Shown here: one piece after another, positions 59,889 to 64,000 of the stretch
Numbering within the stretch: position 1 is the stretch's first letter
Layout: each line of letters starts with the position of its first letter
Assembly: GCA_041389725.1 (NCBI GenBank)
Contig: JAWKRG010000004.1
Coordinates: 186,001 to 250,000, forward strand
Direction: 5' to 3'
Length of the DNA stretch: 64,000 nt
From: Polyangiaceae bacterium
GTDB taxonomy: Bacteria; Myxococcota_A; Polyangia; Polyangiales; Polyangiaceae
Notes under the pieces: model-generated
What the model was told of the DNA's origin: nothing
What the model saw: only the letters and a program-made list of their open reading frames with translations
The model's database searches: none
Translations under genes and position numbers: made by a program

Positions 59889-60614
59889 CTAGGTGATGTC
59901 GAAGTGTTCGAGGGACAGGCGGCCTTGGTCCAGGCGTACGTAGGGGCAGCCTCGCATCCAGTTGCCCGAGTTGACGTAGAGCTTGTCGGCTTCCAGCTCC
60001 GTGAACTCGGCTTTGTGGGTGTGGCCGAACACGACGGCATCGAATCCGCGACGAAACAGCAGTCGCGCTGCTTCGTGGTACACAGAGCCACTGTCGTCCT
60101 GTCGGTTGCGCTGGAATCGGTCCTTCAGCTGTTGGTACGACGACCAGACGCGATAGACGTCGGGATAGATGTGGAGCAGCGGTCCTGCGGCGCGCGTGAG
60201 GGTGTCATAGAGCGCGGGGTGCTTCACGTAGAAGGGATCGTACAGGTGGCCGTGCTCCACACGAATGAGTCGGTCCCCACTACGTACGTTGAGAAACGGG
60301 CAGATCCGCAGCTCGTTCCAGCTTTCGAGGTAGTGCTCGAGCACGATGTCATGGTTGCCGACCACGTAGTAGACGCGCAACCCGGCGTCGACCAAGCGCC
60401 GGATGCGATCGATGATGCGCACGGTGTCGTTGGCCAGGTTGGCGAAGCTGGTTTGCAGGATCTCCAGGCCGTCGCCGTTGATGCAGACGTTGAAGCGCTG
60501 CCGGCCGGCGTGCTCCAGAAAGCGACCAAAGCGTCGGCTGGCTTGGGAGAACGGGTTGCCGACGTGCAGATCCGACACGATCAGCAAGCGCTCTAGATCT
60601 GCTTCGATGATCAT
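59889..60614 (-). CDS. Metallophosphoesterase, LpxH-like
   Basis: A 241-residue calcineurin-like phosphoesterase. Metal-binding motifs are complete: SDLHVG, NGDGLE, VGNHD, VEHGHLYDP and FGHTHKAE. The arrangement resembles UDP-2,3-diacylglucosamine hydrolase (LpxH, lipid A pathway) and related UDP-sugar phosphoesterases, but the substrate cannot be fixed from the motifs. ATG 60614 overlaps the stop of the cyclic-nucleotide-binding gene (ATGA), so the two are coupled and may work together. Confidence 0.85.
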   Translation of the reverse strand: MIIEADLERLLIVSDLHVGNPFSQASRRFGRFLEHAGRQRFNVCINGDGLEILQTSFANLANDTVRIIDRIRRLVDAGLRVYYVVGNHDIVLEHYLESWNELRICPFLNVRSGDRLIRVEHGHLYDPFYVKHPALYDTLTRAAGPLLHIYPDVYRVWSSYQQLKDRFQRNRQDDSGSVYHEAARLLFRRGFDAVVFGHTHKAEFTELEADKLYVNSGNWMRGCPYVRLDQGRLSLEHFDIT

Positions 60615-61063
60615 TGAGGCGCGTCGTCGTCGGAGTGAGTGTAGGACAACTGGGCCAGTCGTTCCTCGTCCAGGTCGGTGCGCTCCAGCACCTTCACCAG
60701 GCGCGCGTTGAGGGCGCGCACCCGTCCGCTCAAGCGATGCAGCATCTCGAAGGCGAAGGTCGGATCCCGACGCATGCGCACGAGCAGCGCGCCCGCGCTC
60801 ACGACCAGCAACTGGGTTTCACCTACCGCGTGCGCGGTGGCGTCCCGCGGCAGGGACTCCAGCAGCGACATTTCGCCAAAGAAGTCACCCTGACCCAACT
60901 TTGCCAGCTCGACTTCGCGCTGACCCACGTGTTTCGTGATGCGCACGCTGCCGCGCTGGATCACGAACATGTCCCGGGCGCGCTCCCCCTCCGCGACGAT
61001 GATCTCGCCATCGAAGTAGGTCCGCTCCAGCTCTTTCGAGTGGGACTGCGCGTGTGACGCCAT
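60611..61063 (-). CDS. Cyclic nucleotide-binding domain protein
   Basis: About 150 residues with one cNMP-binding domain (residues 15-105): IIVAEGERARDMFVIQRGSVRI, then FFGEMSLLESLPRDATAHA, the phosphate-binding cassette. A helical tail of about 40 residues follows. There is no DNA-binding helix-turn-helix, so it is not a Crp-type regulator; it probably regulates a partner, perhaps the coupled phosphoesterase. ATG 61063 is preferred; TTG 61117 would add 18 residues. Confidence 0.85.
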   Translation of the reverse strand: MASHAQSHSKELERTYFDGEIIVAEGERARDMFVIQRGSVRITKHVGQREVELAKLGQGDFFGEMSLLESLPRDATAHAVGETQLLVVSAGALLVRMRRDPTFAFEMLHRLSGRVRALNARLVKVLERTDLDEERLAQLSYTHSDDDAPQ

Positions 61064-61170
61064 GGGCCGACCATGTTCCAGTTGTCGCCGCCCGTCGAGA
61101 GCGAATGCGTGATCCAACTTGCGCAGGCTCTTGCGCGCGGTGACTCCCTAGCATTCGCCCCGTAGCGCGC

Positions 61171-61176
61171 TATGCT
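61171..61176 (+). promoter_or_regulatory. -10 box TATGCT, near-leaderless
   Basis: TATGCT ends nine bases before the ATG at 61186. Confidence 0.45.
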
Positions 61177-61185
61177 CCGAGCGAG

Positions 61186-61584
61186 ATGCGAGCCTACGCA
61201 GTGGTCATTGCGTTCTTACCGCTTGCCTGCGCCAAGGCGCCACCGCCGAAGACGACGCCTGAGCCGGTGCGCGTTCCATCTGCTGAAACCGAGGCGTCGA
61301 GCGCGGCTTCGCAGGTCGTCGAAGTCGAAGAAGCACCGCCACGAGCTGCGCCCGAGTCCGCGGGGGAAAGCTCAGGCTCTGCGAACTCAGCCGAAGTTCA
61401 CTGGCAGGTCACCGTGGATTCGGACGGTGGGCGCGTCGTGGTCCGCTCTACGCCCGACGCTGGCTTCAAGGCCTGGGGCACCTTCGACAAGACCGACTCG
61501 GGCTTCAGCTTTTCAGGCGGCTTCTCCACCCACGCGGATGCGAGCTTCCGCTTCTCGAGCAACCCCGACGCAGGTGCGCCCTAG
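61186..61584 (+). CDS. Small lipoprotein, unknown
   Basis: 132 residues. Signal MRAYAVVIAFLPLAC gives an acylated Cys 15. An acidic Ala/Glu/Ser/Pro linker runs to about residue 68. The C-terminal 60 residues form beta strands (VHWQVTVDSDGGRVVVRS, GFSFSGGFSTHADASFRF). Family unknown. Probably periplasmic. Confidence 0.65.
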   Translation: MRAYAVVIAFLPLACAKAPPPKTTPEPVRVPSAETEASSAASQVVEVEEAPPRAAPESAGESSGSANSAEVHWQVTVDSDGGRVVVRSTPDAGFKAWGTFDKTDSGFSFSGGFSTHADASFRFSSNPDAGAP

Positions 61585-61625
61585 CAGCCTGCGTCCGCAG
61601 TTCCCATGAGAATTGCCTGGCGCTT

Positions 61626-61656
61626 GCCGCGGCGTTCCGTCTTGGTTCGCCGCGGC
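61626..61656. terminator. Bidirectional hairpin between convergent genes
   Basis: GCCGCGGCG and CGCCGCGGC are perfect 9-base arms around a 13-base loop, in the 89-base gap between the small lipoprotein and the Cys-repeat lipoprotein genes. Confidence 0.55.
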
Positions 61657-61673
61657 CGGTTGGGAAGCTAGCG

Positions 61674-62312
61674 CTACTTCTTGTTGGGACGCTTCAAGCC
61701 GCCGGGCTTGGACGTTGCGCCAGTGCCCTCGGCACCGAGCTCCTTGCAGTTGCCGCCGGGGCAGCTGACCGTGCACTTGGAGTTCGCGGCACAGGTGCTC
61801 TTGCAGTTGCCACCGGTGCAGTTGAGCGCGCAGGTGGAGTTGGGCACGCACGTCGAGTCGCAGTTGCCACCCGGGCAATTGATCGCGCAGTTGGCGCCAT
61901 CCGCACAGTGCGTCTTGCAGTTGCCGCCTTCGCAGTTGAAGACGCACTGCGCGCCCTTGTCACAAGTGAAGTCGCAGTTGCCGCCTGCGCAGCTCTCCGT
62001 GCAGGACTTGCCCGCTTCGCAAGTGACCTTGCAGTTGCCGTTGGGGCACGCGCCTCCGCCAGCGCTTCCGGTCGTCGCCGTCGTGGTCGTCGTGGTCGTG
62101 GTGGACGTTGCGGTTCCCGTGCCGGAGGCGGTTCCCTCCGTGGGTGTGGTGGTCGCGGGAGCGGTCGTCGTCGCCGTCTCGTTGCCAGCTTGCGCCGTCG
62201 CGCCCGCATTGGCTTGACCCTCGGCCGAGCTCGTTCCCGAGCCCGTTCCATGAACCACGCAAGCCGAGAGGCCCGCGCCAACAATAGTCACCCAGAGGTA
62301 GGAAATCTTCAT
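61674..62312 (-). CDS. Cys-repeat (GGNC) lipoprotein
   Basis: A 212-residue lipoprotein (signal ending GAGLSAC, Cys 18). A Thr/Ala/Gly-rich tether with a run of Thr fills residues 25-85. Residues 89-190 are tandem 19-residue units of the form C-x3-C-x-GGNC-x3-C-x5, giving four complete units plus two partial ones. The C-terminus is basic (GGLKRPNKK). Regular Cys spacing suggests a disulphide ladder on the cell surface or metal binding. ATG 62312 is chosen because earlier codons in the frame give no signal peptide. Confidence 0.75.
   Translation of the reverse strand: MKISYLWVTIVGAGLSACVVHGTGSGTSSAEGQANAGATAQAGNETATTTAPATTTPTEGTASGTGTATSTTTTTTTTATTGSAGGGACPNGNCKVTCEAGKSCTESCAGGNCDFTCDKGAQCVFNCEGGNCKTHCADGANCAINCPGGNCDSTCVPNSTCALNCTGGNCKSTCAANSKCTVSCPGGNCKELGAEGTGATSKPGGLKRPNKK
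61743..62048. repeat. 57-bp tandem repeats encoding the GGNC units
   Basis: The region repeats every 57 bases at the protein level. The codons for GGNC are strongly conserved (TTGCCGCC-type on the plus strand) while the spacer residues vary. Confidence 0.75.
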
Positions 62313-62491
62313 GGCCTTCTGACGTTCCTTTGTGATGTTCGATTCAGCGGGCGGAACGTTATCACCAGCCGCGCACAGTTCGGGAGCGCGACCGTGCGTC
62401 GCGAACAAAGTCCAGCATTTACCTGAGTTTCGACCCTGGACGCCAGCGCTGAGGGAGTGGCAGGACGTGGGGTGGGGGCGACGTCTCGTGG

Positions 62492-62497
62492 TATCTT
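62492..62497 (+). promoter_or_regulatory. -10 box TATCTT before the Gly-Ser repeat lipoprotein
   Basis: TATCTT ends 11 bases before the ATG at 62509. Confidence 0.4.
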
Positions 62498-62508
62498 AGC
62501 CGCGGGCG

Positions 62509-63279
62509 ATGAGAGCTACCGTCGTGGTCTTGGTTGGGTTGGCCCTTTCGGTCGGTGCCTGCGCGTCTCCCGACGAGCTCGACAAGACCGGAAGCCTCGG
62601 CGGTCCCTGCTACCCCAACGGCACCTGCGACAGTGCCTACACTTGCTCCTTCGGCGTCTGCGGTTTTGCCGACGCAGGCGTTGACGCTGCCGCGACGGGC
62701 GGCAGCACTGGAAGTGGCGGCAGCGGTGGAAGCGCCGGCACGAGCAGTGGCGGCACGAGCAGCGGCGGAGCGAGCAGCGGCGGAGCGAGCAGCGGCGGAG
62801 CGAGCAGCGGCGGCACGAGTAGCGGCGGCACGAGCAGCGGCGGCACGAGCAGCGGCGGCGCGAGCAGTGGCGGCACGAGCAGCGGCGGCACGAGTAGTGG
62901 CGGCACGAGCAGCGGCGGCACGAGCAGTGGCGGCACGGGTGGCAGCGCCGGAACGCCGACTCCACCGACCGGGGTGCAGGGCTGCAGCAACTGCGACTGC
63001 TGCGACCCCTGGGACGTGACCTGGACCGCGACCAGCGGCGCGACCTACTACCAGGTTGCCTGGAAGTGCTCGATCTTTCCCGTGCACGCCATCAACGTCG
63101 GCAACGTGACGTCGGTGGATTTGTGCAGCTCGACGATCGGTATGTGCAGCACCGCCGAGTGTGCCAACGGCGGCATCGTCATCAGCGTGCAGGCCTGCAA
63201 CGCGAGCGGCTGCTCGGCGCAGTCTTTCGTCAGCGGAATCGGCGTGCCCTTGGCTTGCGGTGGCGGTTGCTGCTGCTGA
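62509..63279 (+). CDS. Lipoprotein with SSGGT repeats and FN3-like Cys domain
   Basis: A 256-residue lipoprotein (signal ending LALSVGAC). An N-terminal Cys cluster (GPCYPNGTCDSAYTCSFGVC) comes first, then 13 tandem SSGGT/SSGGA pentapeptides at residues 79-143. The C-terminal domain resembles a fibronectin III strand pattern (WDVTWTATSGATYYQVAWKC, GGIVISVQACNASGCS) stabilised by Cys. It ends unusually in CGGGCCC. Probably surface-exposed on a flexible stalk. Confidence 0.75.
   Translation: MRATVVVLVGLALSVGACASPDELDKTGSLGGPCYPNGTCDSAYTCSFGVCGFADAGVDAAATGGSTGSGGSGGSAGTSSGGTSSGGASSGGASSGGASSGGTSSGGTSSGGTSSGGASSGGTSSGGTSSGGTSSGGTSSGGTGGSAGTPTPPTGVQGCSNCDCCDPWDVTWTATSGATYYQVAWKCSIFPVHAINVGNVTSVDLCSSTIGMCSTAECANGGIVISVQACNASGCSAQSFVSGIGVPLACGGGCCC
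62743..62937. repeat. Thirteen 15-bp tandem repeats (SSGGT/A)
   Basis: Thirteen in-frame units of the AGCAGTGGCGGCACG type. Array length is expected to vary between strains by slippage or recombination. Confidence 0.9.
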
Positions 63280-63348
63280 GGGCGGAACTCGCGCTCGAGG
63301 TCGACCCTGTCTCCCGAAGCTCAGCGCGCGCCCACGGACGTTTGGTAC

Positions 63349-63660
63349 GTGTACATTCTGCAGTGCGCGGACGACAGCTACTACACCGGCATCGCAAAGA
63401 ACGTTCAGGAACGCATTGACGCCCATGCTGCTGGACGCGGTGCGCGCTACACGCGAGGGCGCGGACCACTGCGGTTGTGCGCAGTTCGTCGCTGCCACTC
63501 GAAGTCCACGGCTTTGAGCCTGGAGCTCGCGATCAAAGCTCTGCCGCGATCTCAAAAACTGCGCCTCGCCGATCCCGAAACACTGCGTCGCTTCGCCAAG
63601 CAGTGGATTGCCGAGCGAAAGCGCGCTCGGGCTGCGCCAGCGCGGCAGAAGCTGCGCTAG
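63349..63660 (+). CDS. GIY-YIG endonuclease-domain protein (UPF0213-like)
   Basis: 103 residues with the small GIY-YIG domain: YILQCADDSYYTGI (GIY-YIG strands), Arg in QERIDAH and Glu in LSLELAIK. It is the UPF0213/YhbQ size. The GTG at 63349 is the only usual start codon in the frame, yet the codons just upstream read TDVWY, which matches the normal family start (WYVYIL). Either the true start is a non-standard codon such as CTG at 63307, or the first residues were lost. The stop TAG forms part of the next promoter. Confidence 0.8.
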   Translation: MYILQCADDSYYTGIAKNVQERIDAHAAGRGARYTRGRGPLRLCAVRRCHSKSTALSLELAIKALPRSQKLRLADPETLRRFAKQWIAERKRARAAPARQKLR

Positions 63661-63663
63661 GCT
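63658..63663 (+). promoter_or_regulatory. -10 box TAGGCT overlapping a stop codon
   Basis: TAGGCT includes the TAG stop of the GIY-YIG gene and ends eight bases before the GTG of the kinase. Confidence 0.5.
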
Positions 63664-63671
63664 TCGCGCCG

Positions 63672-64000
63672 GTGCCGAGTCCGGAGCCCCTGGGGCGCTA
63701 CACCTTCTTCGACGAGATCGCTGCTGGCGGTATGGCCACGGTCTATGTCGCGCGCCAGCAAGGGGAAGCGGGGTTCGGTAGAGTCGTCGCTGCCAAGCGG
63801 TTGCACCCTGCACTAGCCAAGGATCCGGACGCAGCGGAAGCATTCGCCCGTGAGGCGAGGCATGTCTCGCGGATCAAGCACGCCAACGTCGTTCCCGTGT
63901 TGGATGTCGTCCGGGATCGCGGCGAGCTGGTCATGGTGTTGGAGCTAGTCGTGGGGGCGCCCTTGTCTTCGCTGATTCGCCAGGCTCGTGCGACAGGCAG
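63672..64000 (+). CDS. Pkn-type Ser/Thr protein kinase (5' part, cut by window)
   Basis: The first 109 codons of a kinase: LGRYTFFDEIAAGGMATVYVAR is the glycine loop, AAKRLHP has the catalytic Lys, and IKHANVVPVLDVV and LVMVLELV follow. It closely resembles the start of the kinase at 58206. It starts at GTG 63672; the remainder lies beyond the window. Confidence 0.88.
   Translation, partial: MPSPEPLGRYTFFDEIAAGGMATVYVARQQGEAGFGRVVAAKRLHPALAKDPDAAEAFAREARHVSRIKHANVVPVLDVVRDRGELVMVLELVVGAPLSSLIRQARATG

Noticed and set aside
62419..63843. 474-residue Ala-rich minus-strand frame
   Set aside because: It is the antisense of the SSGGT repeats and of the GIY-YIG gene; composition is typical of GC-rich shadow frames.

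Overview
The window is GC-rich bacterial chromosome and looks like a myxobacterium (Myxococcota), most likely of the Polyangiales type. The reasons are: two MYXO-CTERM proteins, MopE-type and kelch/Cys-rich surface proteins, at least ten lipoproteins with long Gly/Ala/Ser tethers just after the lipobox, three Pkn-type Ser/Thr kinases, a PP2C phosphatase, an FHA-sigma54 activator and a hybrid histidine kinase. I see no rRNA, tRNA, CRISPR array, phage or classical insertion sequence. The species is not identifiable from what I can see.

Layout. 1-4.4 kb: truncated Uma2 nuclease, TreT-like trehalose synthase, a nucleotidyltransferase overlapping a small unknown gene, and two Hsp20 chaperones, all on the minus strand. 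4.6-7.8 kb: a transglutaminase-like/VWA lipoprotein with an apparent frameshift. 8-17.5 kb: a second Uma2 protein, a small membrane protein, several secreted lipoproteins (Cys-rich, MopE/beta-helix, beta-propeller), a DUF3160 lipoprotein and a YbjN/CesT-like protein. 17.7-21.3 kb: PP2C phosphatase, an ECF sigma factor with a SnoaL-like tail, a DoxX-like protein, and a DUF4143 ATPase behind twin operator dyads. 21.3-29.2 kb: a CAP-domain lipoprotein, then a hybrid histidine kinase divergent from a receiver-outer membrane protein-PstS-like operon, then a small lipoprotein and an FHA-sigma54 activator.

29.1-41.4 kb: two divergent paralogous kelch/MYXO-CTERM surface proteins. The rightward one is fused without a stop codon to a heparinase II/III-like protein that carries its own signal and a second MYXO-CTERM. 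A PEGA/beta-barrel protein and a Ser/Thr kinase follow. 41.5-48.1 kb: a tight four-gene secreted-protein operon (propeller lipoprotein, second heparinase-like lipoprotein, VCBS protein, small lipoprotein). 48.2-64 kb: a 1118-residue HEAT-repeat protein, lipoproteins, aldo/keto reductase, KAS III enzyme, GH114-like lipoprotein, a kinase, an LpxH-like phosphoesterase with a cyclic-nucleotide-binding partner, Cys-repeat and Gly-Ser-repeat lipoproteins, a GIY-YIG nuclease and a truncated kinase.

Two genome-scale patterns stand out. First, many genes have a TANNNT -10 box ending only 6-11 bases before the start codon, which implies leaderless or nearly leaderless mRNAs. Second, there is a dispersed element with defined ends and CTGATAG-type tandem heptamers. 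Four loci carry the heptamers; three of them share the 3' tail and two share the 5' end. The longest copy encloses the remnant of a four-helix-bundle (23S IVS/Avd family) gene.
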